From the NCBI GenBank assembly GCA_947243795.1, contig OX365934.1:744001-808000 (forward strand): 64,000 bases of DNA. Direction: 5' to 3'. Below, one piece after another: positions 11,574-20,460 of the stretch. How positions within the stretch are numbered: the first letter of the stretch is position 1; every line of letters begins with the position of its first letter. The notes beneath the pieces are model-generated. The model did not search any database and had not been told where the DNA came from. It worked only from the letters and a program-made list of their open reading frames with translations. The position numbers and the translations under genes were made by a program. The DNA is from Saccharomyces uvarum. Lineage: Eukaryota; Ascomycota; Saccharomycetes; Saccharomycetales; Saccharomycetaceae.

Positions 11574-11580
11574 CGGGTAA
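11574..11580 (+). promoter_or_regulatory. Reb1-type site upstream of ENP2
   Basis: CGGGTAA lies 152 bp before the ENP2 ATG, just upstream of the ribosome-biogenesis motifs at 11625-11652. Confidence 0.45.
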
Positions 11581-11624
11581 CTGCATGATATGCTTTTAGA
11601 AGAACAGAAAAAAAAGAAAAATCT

Positions 11625-11652
11625 TGAAAAATTTTTGAGCTAAGCTCATCTC
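11625..11652 (+). promoter_or_regulatory. RRPE and PAC-like motifs of ENP2
   Basis: TGAAAAATTTTT at 11625-11636 is a full RRPE (Stb3-type) element. AGCTCATCTC at 11643-11652 is one base away from the reverse PAC motif bound by Dot6/Tod6. This pair is the hallmark of ribosome biogenesis promoters and fits ENP2. The pair ends about 80 bp before the ATG. Confidence 0.7.
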
Positions 11653-11731
11653 ATCACATATGCTGTAATTAATAACGTATATTTTATTACATCGGCCAAA
11701 GATACCAATAAAGATCTTTCAAAAACACATT

Positions 11732-13858
11732 ATGGTTTTGAAGTCTACATCTGCTAACGATGTCTCAGTGTATCAAGTCTCCGGTACAAACGTTTCGAGA
11801 TCACTGCCTGACTGGATTGCTAAAAAGCGTAAGAGACAATTGAAAAATGATTTAGAATATCAAAATAGAGTGGAATTAATCCAAGATTTTGAATTTAGCG
11901 AAGCTTCTAATAAAATCAAAGTGAGTAAGGATGGACAATATTGTATGGCTACTGGTACGTACAAACCTCAGATTCACGTCTATGATTTCGCCAATTTATC
12001 GCTAAAATTTGATAGACATACAGATGCCGAAAACGTCGATTTCACCATCCTTTCTGATGATTGGACCAAAAGTGCACATTTACAGAATGACAGAAGTATC
12101 CAATTTCAAAACAAAGGTGGGCTACATTATACTACAAGAATTCCTAAATTTGGAAGAAGTTTAGTCTACAATAATGTAAATTGTGAACTATATGTTGGTG
12201 CCAGCGGTAATGAACTATACAGATTGAACTTAGAAAAGGGTAGATTTTTAAATCCATTCAAATTAGATACTGAGGGTGTCAATCATGTTTCTATCAATAA
12301 AGTGAACGGGTTATTGGCGGCAGGAACAGAAAAGAATGTGGTAGAGTTTTGGGATCCGAGATCACGTTCTCGTGTTTCCAAACTGTACTTAGAAAACAGT
12401 ATTGATAATAAACCATTTCAAGTTACTACAACCAGTTTCCGTGATGATGGGTTGAATTTTGCTTGTGGTACATCAAATGGTTATTCATACCTTTACGATC
12501 TACGTACATCCGAACCTTCCATGATAAAGGACCAAGGTTATGGCTTTGATATTAAAAAAATAATTTGGTTAGACGATGTTGGTACAGAAAATAAGATTGT
12601 AACATGTGACAAGAGAATCGCCAAGATATGGGATAGACTTGACGGTAAGGCATATGCTTCTATGGAGCCCAGTGTTGATATTAATGATATTGAACATGTT
12701 CCAGGTACAGGTATGTTTTTCACAGCGAATGAAAGTATTCCAATGCACACATATTATATACCAAGTTTGGGACCATCTCCACGTTGGTGCTCATTCTTAG
12801 ATTCTATCACAGAAGAATTGGAAGAAAAACCAAGTGACACCGTTTACTCCAATTACAGGTTCATCACTAGAGATGACGTCAAGAAGTTGAACTTAACACA
12901 TTTGGTGGGATCCAGTGTATTAAGAGCATACATGCATGGTTTCTTTCTTAACACTGAACTTTACGATAAAGTTTCATTGATTGCTAATCCAGATGCATAC
13001 AAAGATGAAAGAGAAAGAGAAATTAGACGTAGAATTGAAAAAGAAAGAGAATCCAGAATTAGAAGCTCAGGTGCTGTTCAAAAACCTAAAGTTAAAGTCA
13101 ACAAGACATTGGTTGATAAATTGTCTCAAAAACGTGGTGATAAAGTTGCTGGTAAGGTTCTTACGGATGATCGTTTCAAGGAAATGTTTGAGGACGAACA
13201 GTTTCAAGTTAATGAAGATGATTATGATTTCAAGCAATTGAACCCAGTTAAATCTATCAGAGAAACAGAAGAAGGTGCTGCTAAACGTATCAGAGCCTTG
13301 ACTGCTGCCGAAGAGTCTGATGAGGAAAGAATCGCTATGAAGGACAGTAGGGGCCACTATGACTACGAGGATGAGGAATCTGACGAGGATGAAGAATCTG
13401 ACGATGAAAGAAAGAAGAATGCGGATAAGGAAGAACTAAGTGAAAAGGATTTGAGAAAGATAGAAAAGCAGAGAGCACTAATCGAACGTAGAAAGAAAGA
13501 AAAGGAACAAAGTGAACGATTTATGAATGAAATGAAAGCGGGTCCTTCCGTGGGGACGCAAGATGGCGAAGGTGCTCATGTTACATTTGGTGAACAAGTC
13601 GGTGAATTACACGAAGAGGAAGAGGGGAAGAAGTCGAACGAATCTATCTTACATCGTAATCATCGTGGTGAAGCAGAACTTACGTTCGTTCCTCAAAGAA
13701 AGAGCAAAAAGGATAGACACAGTAAAACCAAACGTCCTGAAAATTCATCGGACGAAGAAGATGTTGACGAAGACGGTAATAAGAAGGACAACGGTAGATC
13801 AAGAGCTAGATTTGAAAATAGAAGAAGGGCTAGTAAAAATGTGTTCCGTGGCATGTAA
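11732..13858 (+). CDS. ENP2: ENP2, nucleolar small-subunit processome factor
   Basis: A protein of 708 residues (707 recalled in S. cerevisiae), essential for 18S rRNA maturation as part of the 90S pre-ribosome. The N-terminal half (about 40-370) is a WD-repeat propeller with blocks such as GLLAAGTEKNVVEFWDPRSRSR and DKRIAKIWD. A NUC153-type segment follows at about 478-505 (DDRFKEMFEDEQFQV). The C-terminal third is highly charged, with acidic clusters alternating with Lys/Arg runs, as is usual for nucleolar proteins. The start at 11732 is the first ATG after an A-rich leader, and the promoter carries RRPE and PAC-like motifs. Confidence 0.96.
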   Translation: MVLKSTSANDVSVYQVSGTNVSRSLPDWIAKKRKRQLKNDLEYQNRVELIQDFEFSEASNKIKVSKDGQYCMATGTYKPQIHVYDFANLSLKFDRHTDAENVDFTILSDDWTKSAHLQNDRSIQFQNKGGLHYTTRIPKFGRSLVYNNVNCELYVGASGNELYRLNLEKGRFLNPFKLDTEGVNHVSINKVNGLLAAGTEKNVVEFWDPRSRSRVSKLYLENSIDNKPFQVTTTSFRDDGLNFACGTSNGYSYLYDLRTSEPSMIKDQGYGFDIKKIIWLDDVGTENKIVTCDKRIAKIWDRLDGKAYASMEPSVDINDIEHVPGTGMFFTANESIPMHTYYIPSLGPSPRWCSFLDSITEELEEKPSDTVYSNYRFITRDDVKKLNLTHLVGSSVLRAYMHGFFLNTELYDKVSLIANPDAYKDEREREIRRRIEKERESRIRSSGAVQKPKVKVNKTLVDKLSQKRGDKVAGKVLTDDRFKEMFEDEQFQVNEDDYDFKQLNPVKSIRETEEGAAKRIRALTAAEESDEERIAMKDSRGHYDYEDEESDEDEESDDERKKNADKEELSEKDLRKIEKQRALIERRKKEKEQSERFMNEMKAGPSVGTQDGEGAHVTFGEQVGELHEEEEGKKSNESILHRNHRGEAELTFVPQRKSKKDRHSKTKRPENSSDEEDVDEDGNKKDNGRSRARFENRRRASKNVFRGM

Positions 13859-14190
13859 GTATATAAAAAATAAAGCACTCATACTTATTTATACGCTTTT
13901 CAATAAAAGTAGTTTGTATATGTACACAATACAATGTGATCAAGTTTTTTTTTCTTCCATAAGGTTGTTTTCAAAAGAATAAAAAGGTTTTTATTTTTTT
14001 AATGCAGGTGTACGTACATATTTTCTTTATCAAAACGATGTGTAGAGAGCTATGTATCTATGTATGTGTAAAGGTAGTTTTTTTTTTTTAAAATGACCAG
14101 GAAACTAAAACGGAAAAAATAAAAGGAAAGCATGAATCATGAATAGGGTAAAGGCAAATTGGGAAGGGTAGTAAGCAAAGTGAGAGGTCA
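13859..14190. other. Convergent 3' region between ENP2 and ECL1
   Basis: A gap of 332 bp between two genes whose 3' ends face each other. It is AT-rich with T-runs at 13939 and 14080 and with TATGTA/TACATA-type elements, as expected for overlapping polyadenylation signals. No gene is seen. Confidence 0.5.
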
Positions 14191-14829
14191 TTAACTAGAG
14201 GATAGTCTAAACCATAGGTTGTAATTGTTTTCAATGATTTGATCCGAGATCAAACTATTGTCATTGGTGTCGTTTGATCTTGGTAAATCATTTTCGTAGC
14301 CCAAATGTGCCTTTGAATGCAATTGGTAGCCGGAGTCGAGTCTGAGACAGTCGGTTAAGTTCAAATAGTGTTCATTATTGTCGTCGTGACCATTGACGTG
14401 AGTGGAATGGGATTCTTTTTTAGCGTTTGCGACACCATCTTGGGGTAGCAGCAATGGTGAAATGAGCAAAGAATCCAACTTATCCAACTCGTCAAAGGGA
14501 ATAGATGATGACGATGGAGAAGAAGATAATGAAGTGGCCGGCTCGAAAAGGTTTGATGCAGTTATATTATTGGAATATGAAAACGGAGGGGTGAGATCTT
14601 GCGAATGAGAAGTCTTTATCTTCTTATGTAAATGAGATAATAGCTTCTCATTTAGAGGGTTTGAATCCTTGAGCTTACAATCTTCGGAGCAATACAGTTT
14701 ATCAGACTGCGAATTGTTCTTGGTTTCATTGTCCCTTTGGATCTTCTTATTACTATTGTTTGCTTTCTGTGGAGACGAAGGGATAAGACGATCACAAACA
14801 GTGCAGTAATCGTTGAATGCGGTGCTCAT
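14191..14829 (-). CDS. ECL1: ECL1, zinc-binding extender of chronological lifespan
   Basis: A protein of 212 residues against 211 recalled for S. cerevisiae Ecl1. The N-terminus carries the Ecl1-family cysteine signature: CTVC at about 9-12, then after a spacer LYCSEDC. This binds zinc. The remainder is Ser/Asn-rich and probably disordered, ending in a conserved NNYNLWFRLSSS block. Overexpression in S. cerevisiae extends chronological lifespan and lowers respiratory oxidant production. The biochemical role is not settled. The ATG (complement of 14827-14829) is the first in the frame. Confidence 0.93.
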   Translation of the reverse strand: MSTAFNDYCTVCDRLIPSSPQKANNSNKKIQRDNETKNNSQSDKLYCSEDCKLKDSNPLNEKLLSHLHKKIKTSHSQDLTPPFSYSNNITASNLFEPATSLSSSPSSSSIPFDELDKLDSLLISPLLLPQDGVANAKKESHSTHVNGHDDNNEHYLNLTDCLRLDSGYQLHSKAHLGYENDLPRSNDTNDNSLISDQIIENNYNLWFRLSSS

Positions 14830-16042
14830 TATATAATATGCAAAATCGAAAAAAAAAATAGTATCGTGAGGGTATCTAGGAGAAACCTAAAAGAATGAAG
14901 ATAGAAGAATAAAGTAACTATTCTTGAACTTTTCTATAAGAAAAAAGTATAGTCGGGTAGTGGAGTATTTATTTCTATATTCTTCTCTTTTTTTTTCTTT
15001 CTTGTTTGTTTATCTTTTAACAGGTGTTCTATTTAAAACTTCTTGGAACAATACTATTTCTAACCTCTTTAAGTAGTTCAAAGGGGAAGATAATATATCA
15101 ATAGTAAGGATATCTGCCGATTTAAAAGTATATATGTGTTTGTCTATCTGTTGATATAAATATATGTGAAGCGCCTAAACTGCAACAAAAAAAATTCCCA
15201 GAACTGCAATGGTGAAACAAAGAAGATTACAAGTCTTTAAATAATAAGCACCAAGTTTCAAGTCTCCAAGTTCCAGCTGAAGATCGTACAAACAAGTACC
15301 CATTTGGGAAAAAAGGCCGGCCTAATGGTGTGGAAAAAGAGGATGAGCAAGTGCAAGAAGGGCAATGAGCAATTGGGAATGTAAACGAATGCATTGAGAA
15401 AACACACTCTAAATTGCACTCGGGGAGAACCCCATAGTAGAAAAAGACAAAAAAAGAATGATCGCAACCAGACCGCAAAGGCGATGAGATGGGCCACGAA
15501 GGGCGGTAATAAACACGGTAGCAAATACACCCGAGTCGTGTGCCCTCATTGAAAAAAACGAAAAGCTCTCTCCGCTTCCGTGGTAACCCATGGTCACGAT
15601 CAAATTCTGCCTCCAAGTATTTTTAGCCCTAGGCTAGAGCGGGCGGGTTTTAACCGGCCGATGAACGGAATCTTCTGGAACAAATGTGAAGGGCGCACTG
15701 CAAAAGGCTTTTCGTTGAGGGATGAGCTTCCCGTTGAGTTTGGGCTACGTTTAGGCGACACAGGTGCACGTGTTGGAGCCGTTCTTTTTGGCCGTCGTTT
15801 GACACGTGGGGGGCGTCGGCGCTCATTGGGTGGTCCAGCTGGGGTATTACGAGCAGGATCAGCGGTTTCCTAGAGAGATCGCCTGAAATAGTGCTGGCAA
15901 CCGGGCTTACGTAAGATGGGAACGGGCACAAAGGTTCACGTGACCAATTGTCTTGTTGGGAGAAGAAGGTACGTAGGAAAGTCAAAAAAAGAAAAGAAAT
16001 AGATTCTATACTATATACATGCTAAGCCTACTCCGAGGTTTT
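14830..16042. other. Long region between ECL1 and NAT2
   Basis: This 1.2 kb gap upstream of ECL1 also holds the NAT2 3' end. Part of it (about 15560-15960) is clearly GC-richer than its surroundings. It contains two CACGTG boxes (15767-15772, 15937-15942), the perfect palindrome CTTACGTAAG (15906-15915, bZIP-type core TTACGTAA) and a CCAAT (15944-15948). Such a cluster so far from ECL1 suggests a separate transcription unit, for example the small minus-strand ORF at 15409-15591. Confidence 0.5.
15409..15591 (-). CDS. Possible small hydrophobic protein (position of YGR146C-A)
   Basis: A minus-strand frame of 60 codons from the ATG at complement 15589-15591. The predicted product has a basic/polar N-terminus and a hydrophobic stretch (LCGLVAIILFLSFS) that could span a membrane. 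S. cerevisiae has a small uncharacterised ORF, YGR146C-A, in this gap, but I cannot recall its sequence well enough to equate them. CACGTG, TTACGTAA and CCAAT motifs lie 176-360 bp upstream, where a promoter would be. It could equally be a chance ORF. Confidence 0.22.
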   Translation of the reverse strand: MGYHGSGESFSFFSMRAHDSGVFATVFITALRGPSHRLCGLVAIILFLSFSTMGFSPSAI

Positions 16043-16909
16043 TTACATTAGGCCATTGAACCACTTCTGGCCCTTAGATTTCGGTTTGCGCCTCGTAATG
16101 TCCAGTGTAGTGCCTTCGTTCTTGATGAAACCGCTAGGGTTGTTCCCCTTGTATCTTATTTTGGCTTCCGAGGCCATCATCTGGAATGCTTTCTTCTGTT
16201 TCTTCATTAGGTCGATGCCGAACTTCTGTAAGAACCGGACGAAGGATGGCGTAAGCAGTGCCGTTAGGGGCACTCTAACAATGATCAAACTCTTGTGTAC
16301 ACCATACGCGATCAACAGTTCTGCCAACAGCGTGCTGTCCTTCATCTCTTGCCATCTTTCATTGAGCGTCTTCTTCGACGCGTCCCCTACATCGTTGGCG
16401 TTTTTCGCCTGGACGGCTTCGCGGTGGGCTTGCTTCTTTCTCACTTCTTCGATCACTTTGCCTTCATCTAACTCACCCATCCCGAATAGCTGCTTACCTC
16501 TATTCAGATATATCTTAATTTTTTCTTCACCCAGTGAATGGACACCTAGGAAACATAGGGGCAAATCAATACAGGTCAACAGGATATATACAATTAATGC
16601 AGAATACCCGTATTTGGCCATCAAGCCTTTGATACCGCGCGGCTCCTCTTTCTTTCCTTCTTCACTTTTAGTTCTATCTTCCTTAAACTCGTTATTCTTC
16701 CCCTCACTGCTGTAAAACCTTTTGTTCCGCATCAACGCTACATTAGTCGCGGGTCGTAATAGATAGTTCCCTCCTAGTGGCCTACGGGAAACACTGAGGT
16801 TCCTGTGTGGTATATGAGAGAAGCTTCTCTGCATTGGTAAACTCACACCCCGACATCGAAGGATTAGCCTATTGAAAACTGGTAGCGGATTATTTCTAGG
16901 CACCAACAT
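16043..16909 (-). CDS. NAT2: NAT2, mitochondrial DUF1279 (FAM210-type) protein
   Basis: From the ATG at complement 16907-16909 the product has 288 residues, the length I recall for S. cerevisiae Nat2. The frame extends 10 codons further upstream but only from a GTG, so I reject that start. The N-terminus is rich in Arg, Ser and hydrophobic residues without acidic ones, as in a mitochondrial targeting peptide. A charged Glu/Lys linker follows, then the DUF1279 core with GLMAKYGYSALIVYILLTCIDLPLCFLG, which includes a membrane-spanning stretch. The C-terminus is basic. The gene name comes from an old claim of N-terminal acetyltransferase activity. The protein shows no GNAT fold features and looks like a FAM210-family mitochondrial protein. 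Confidence 0.9.
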   Translation of the reverse strand: MLVPRNNPLPVFNRLILRCRGVSLPMQRSFSHIPHRNLSVSRRPLGGNYLLRPATNVALMRNKRFYSSEGKNNEFKEDRTKSEEGKKEEPRGIKGLMAKYGYSALIVYILLTCIDLPLCFLGVHSLGEEKIKIYLNRGKQLFGMGELDEGKVIEEVRKKQAHREAVQAKNANDVGDASKKTLNERWQEMKDSTLLAELLIAYGVHKSLIIVRVPLTALLTPSFVRFLQKFGIDLMKKQKKAFQMMASEAKIRYKGNNPSGFIKNEGTTLDITRRKPKSKGQKWFNGLM

Positions 16910-17296
16910 TGCTCTTACGCTGAAAGGAAACACACTCACGCTAAGAAAAGAAAAAAAATATTTAAACCCGTCCAGAAATTGCTTGAGGGCATGCTACTAA
17001 CAGTTGCCTTATATTTGGTCGTGGAGGTGTAAGATCATACAGTTCTTGAGTTTAGTAGCTTTAAAAAAAACTGTCAGTTCGGGTAACATTTGAACAGACG
17101 CAATTCTGCATTTTTGCACTTCTAATGTATGACTAACCAAAATAATATGAAGTTTCTATTGTAGTATGTTTTTTTATATTGTTTATTATTGATAGTTAAT
17201 ACAAAAACAAGTAAAGGGTTACATTTTTATTTTTTATTTCATTTCTTTTTGTAATGATATATTATTAATAAAAAAAACTAAGAAAGATTAATTACC
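16910..17296. other. NAT2 promoter and RPL24B 3' region
   Basis: A gap of 387 bp. The left part is the NAT2 promoter with the Reb1-type CGGGTAA at 17080-17086. The right part is AT-rich and carries the RPL24B 3' untranslated region. Confidence 0.5.
17080..17086 (+). promoter_or_regulatory. Reb1-type site upstream of NAT2
   Basis: CGGGTAA lies 171 bp upstream of the NAT2 ATG (minus-strand gene), next to an A8 run that would help exclude nucleosomes. Confidence 0.45.
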
Positions 17297-17764
17297 TTAA
17301 CGGGAGGTGGCAGCAACCTTTTGGAAGGCACCCTTGGCTTGTTGCTTGGAGAATTTGGAACCTTGAGTACCAACAGACTTAGCCTTTTCAGCCTTTCTGT
17401 TAGCCTTGTCAGCCTTCTTCTTTTCCTTGTTAGCCTTCAATTTTTCGTCTCTGTTAGCCTTTCTGACTTCTGGCTTCAAAGCTCTTCTTTCCTTGATCAA
17501 GTCCAAAGAGGCACCAGTGATTGGTCTTTGGGCCTTGACGGTCTTTCTAGATCTCTTCTTGGCAACTTCTTCAGTGATACCTTTCTTGTGGTGCTTTCTG
17601 AATAAGACGGTCCAAGCAATTCTTCTTGGGTTCTTTCTTTGCTTGAACAAAGAAGCAGATTTGGAGTTTTGGAATCTGAAGATCTTGGAGTCACCACGGA
17701 CAAACAAAGTACCTCTACCTGGGTAGATTCTGTTACCTGAAAAGGAATCGATTTCAACCTTCAT
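17297..17764 (-). CDS. RPL24B: RPL24B, 60S ribosomal protein eL24
   Basis: A protein of 155 residues, the same as in S. cerevisiae. The N-terminal zinc-ribbon-like eL24 domain begins with the conserved MKVEIDSFSG and IYPGRGTLFVRGDSKIFRF. Budding-yeast eL24 lacks the Cys ligands found in archaea, and none is seen here. The C-terminal half is an extended Lys/Ala-rich tail (KANKEKKKADKANRKAEKAK) that crosses the subunit interface as bridge B6. Codon choice is extremely biased to preferred yeast codons, as expected for a ribosomal protein. There is no intron. RPL24A elsewhere in the genome is its usual paralogue. Confidence 0.98.
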   Translation of the reverse strand: MKVEIDSFSGNRIYPGRGTLFVRGDSKIFRFQNSKSASLFKQRKNPRRIAWTVLFRKHHKKGITEEVAKKRSRKTVKAQRPITGASLDLIKERRALKPEVRKANRDEKLKANKEKKKADKANRKAEKAKSVGTQGSKFSKQQAKGAFQKVAATSR

Positions 17765-19022
17765 TGTTCTTCTATATTGAAAAAATCAGAAATAAATCAT
17801 AAGGGCAAAAATCCTCATGTTTATTTGAAATTGATGTTAGTATATTGTTTCACATTAATGTTTTCAAACGAGAAAGCTTTAGTTGCGTTGCTAAGAGTAA
17901 CACTTTTTATTCGTACACAAATAATTTTAACGGATTCATATGTCCACATCGCCCAATCGTATATTTCGGCGTGGCTTTCCCACTTCCATTCACATGTATA
18001 ACGCTGCATCTGCATTATATACTGATTATTCCGTATCGATGTTGGTCAGTGGGAACATATTTCTCATGGGCGTTTTTGTTTTATCGTGGTAGCTTTGATA
18101 TGTCTTATTGCTTCTCATAGTTATCGTACTGCAAAGTATTTCATTCTCTTTAGCGCTATCTCATTCTTCTAGTGGGCAAGGGACATACTTTTCAATTCAA
18201 ATTGTTGCTCGCTTTCTTCTATTGACCACCCAAAAATAAACCACCTGAAATCTAGATAACCAATACATGCCTCTTTGTAACTATTGACTATATTAGCTCT
18301 AATTATCACTACTAGTTCAGGCCAAACCGCGCAACACCAGCGAAACAAACTGTCCGTCCGGCCAACCTGTGGCTGGAGTCTCCTGCGCGTGTAAGTGCTA
18401 CAGTAATCAGTTCCGGGCCCTGCCCGCAGTAAGGGGACCTCCCTCTAGAAAGAGCGCGGCTAGCAACGCGCTCTATCTAGGCCCCATCATCGGAGAGCTT
18501 AAACAGAAAAAACTGGAAAAATAAAAATGAATGGATGGGTGCAATCCTGGAATGCACGGATGCTGTAACAATAATATCGGCAATTTTCCTTCAATTGTCA
18601 TGTAAATCTTAGAGCCAGGCCATATGTGTATACTAAGCTGAGTTTCAATGGGCATGTTCAAATGTGTATATAAACATATATATAAACGTATGTATCCAAC
18701 CCAGTAGAAATCTCAGGTTTGATATCGGTAGAGCTCGTTTCAGGCCAAGTGTGTTGGCCATTGTATTACGTATAACTATATCCCTATTTAGTATTATGGC
18801 ATTGGAAAATATCTCGCACACTTGGCCGAATAGTCACAGGCAGATCAAATGTTGGTTTTTTTGAGACATATACAACCCCTAAGTGGGTTTAGCGGACAGT
18901 GATTATATCTCAGAAGCGCCACAAGGTACAACTTCGTAGAGAGGTCTTGATATCTCTAAGTTACCATTCAATAGGGTGTTTTTTTGTATTTTTGTGTGAC
19001 ATTCATTACTACTATCATCAGG
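17765..19022. other. Divergent region between RPL24B and GPC1
   Basis: This 1.26 kb gap should hold the promoters of RPL24B (leftward) and GPC1 (rightward). I find no convincing paired Rap1 sites near RPL24B. The part from about 18330 to 18480 is GC-rich and contains an inverted repeat with 14-bp arms (18445-18480). No ORF here looks coding. Confidence 0.5.
18445..18480. repeat. Inverted repeat, 14-bp arms with one mismatch
   Basis: CTAGAAAGAGCGCG (18445-18458) faces CGCGCTCTATCTAG (18467-18480) across an 8-base loop. Thirteen of 14 positions pair. The inner eight pairs are perfect and GC-rich. It lies between two divergent genes, about 540 bp from GPC1 and 680 bp from RPL24B. Confidence 0.8.
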
Positions 19023-20315
19023 ATGAAAAAACTAGACAACGATGAGATGGAGGATGAAACGAATAATTCTGTCTCACTAGCGAGTCTTTTAGAATTTCTC
19101 GACCCGATAGCATCAAAAGTCGTTTCCAAATATTACCATGGCTCGAATCTTTCCAAAGCAGAACAGAAATTGAGAAATTTTGAAGGTTTTAGAAGACGTA
19201 AACCGCACAACAATGACCGTCACAGCCATCCCCACTATCTGAATAGGAGTCGTTCTTTTTTGCAGCTAGAAGATTTCAAAGTGAAAGCGTTACAAAGAAT
19301 TAAGAATTTAGACGAACCTTTAGATTCGATTTTTTTCAAAAATAGCTCGAGATTAGAGAAAGCATTCTACCCTTTCACATTATTTAATGTTTTTTTTATT
19401 GGCTTTTTGATGGGTAGGTTCCCAGAATGGTTTCACATTTATTATACTATACTTTTTTTTGTGCTAATGCCCATTCGATTCTACACGTATTATAAAACAA
19501 GAAACCATTACTTTTTGGCTGACTTTTGTTATTTTGTGAATATTTTATGTCTATTGTTCATTTGGGTTTTCCCACACTCTTCTAGTCTTTTCCAATCGTG
19601 CTTTGCATTCACTTTTGGGACGTTATGTTTTGCTGTTATCACTTGGAGAAATTCCCTAGTAATACATTCTATTGATAAAACTACCTCATGTTTTATCCAT
19701 ATAATACCTCCTTGTGTCATGTATGTTATCTATCATGCATTGCCGCTTGACTACAAGATTGATAGATTCCCAGGGGCAATTATTCAAAGTTCGTTGGATA
19801 TCAAAAAGAATATTCTTTGGACATCCCTTTACTATTTGATTTGGCAATGCCTATACCATTACTTCATTACTTTGAAGAAGTCCAACAAGATCAAGTCCGG
19901 TGAAAGAATGACAAGTTTTGAATACTTAACCACTCACCAATTCAAAAACTTCTGGGCAGTTAAATTGAGATCACCTTGGCCGATGGTGATTTATACACTC
20001 TCTCAATACTTCTACCAGTTATTTACCATGTTATTATGTGGTATATGGATTCGTTACAAGCTAGCTGCAGCTCTATTTTTAATCATCGTATTCCTTTGGG
20101 CAGCCCATAATGGGGCTACCTATTATATCGATCATTACGGGAAAAATTTCGAGAAGGAAGTCGGCAGGTTACGTCTTGAAGTTGAAAATTTACAGCAAAA
20201 GTTACAACCTGATTCGGATGCGGTTTCTGATGTATCTGTGAATGATAAAGACTTTTTAACTGTCAATCATGATGAAGAGGACGATTCATCAAGTACGTCC
20301 TCAAAGAGTAATTAA
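19023..20315 (+). CDS. GPC1: GPC1, glycerophosphocholine acyltransferase
   Basis: From the ATG at 19023 the protein has 430 residues (432 recalled in S. cerevisiae). An upstream in-frame extension starts only at TTG and is rejected. Gpc1 transfers an acyl group from acyl-CoA to glycerophosphocholine, giving lysophosphatidylcholine, and so remodels phosphatidylcholine. The N-terminus is acidic, then basic. From about residue 120 to 360 there are around eight hydrophobic spans, with conserved blocks such as FPEWFHIYYTILFF, TLKKSNKIKSGERMTSFEYL and AAHNGATYYIDHYGKNFEKE. The C-terminus is a short coiled coil (EVGRLRLEVENLQQKL) and an acidic Ser-rich tail. It belongs to the DUF2838 family. Confidence 0.93.
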   Translation: MKKLDNDEMEDETNNSVSLASLLEFLDPIASKVVSKYYHGSNLSKAEQKLRNFEGFRRRKPHNNDRHSHPHYLNRSRSFLQLEDFKVKALQRIKNLDEPLDSIFFKNSSRLEKAFYPFTLFNVFFIGFLMGRFPEWFHIYYTILFFVLMPIRFYTYYKTRNHYFLADFCYFVNILCLLFIWVFPHSSSLFQSCFAFTFGTLCFAVITWRNSLVIHSIDKTTSCFIHIIPPCVMYVIYHALPLDYKIDRFPGAIIQSSLDIKKNILWTSLYYLIWQCLYHYFITLKKSNKIKSGERMTSFEYLTTHQFKNFWAVKLRSPWPMVIYTLSQYFYQLFTMLLCGIWIRYKLAAALFLIIVFLWAAHNGATYYIDHYGKNFEKEVGRLRLEVENLQQKLQPDSDAVSDVSVNDKDFLTVNHDEEDDSSSTSSKSN

Positions 20316-20460
20316 AATGATTTTGTATATGCATATTTCATTCTATTTGTGGATTAATTTTGAAAGAGGTTTATTTACAAGCACTTCAATATATACTAAT
20401 ATAAATATCCATGAACGCATATATGCTGAGTGTCAATCAATGGCAATGGTGGCTGAATAG

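Noticed and set aside
15258-15616. Longer minus-strand hydrophobic frames of 90 and 129 codons
   Set aside because: They begin only at GTG or TTG and contain no usable ATG near the start.
16056-16715. Plus-strand 219-codon ORF antisense to NAT2
   Set aside because: It lies wholly within NAT2 on the other strand, and its hydrophobic composition follows from the complementary codons.
18530-18542. Rap1-type match (GCACCCATCCATT on the minus strand)
   Set aside because: It is single, about 770 bp from RPL24B, and a motif of this degeneracy is expected about 0.5 times per window by chance.
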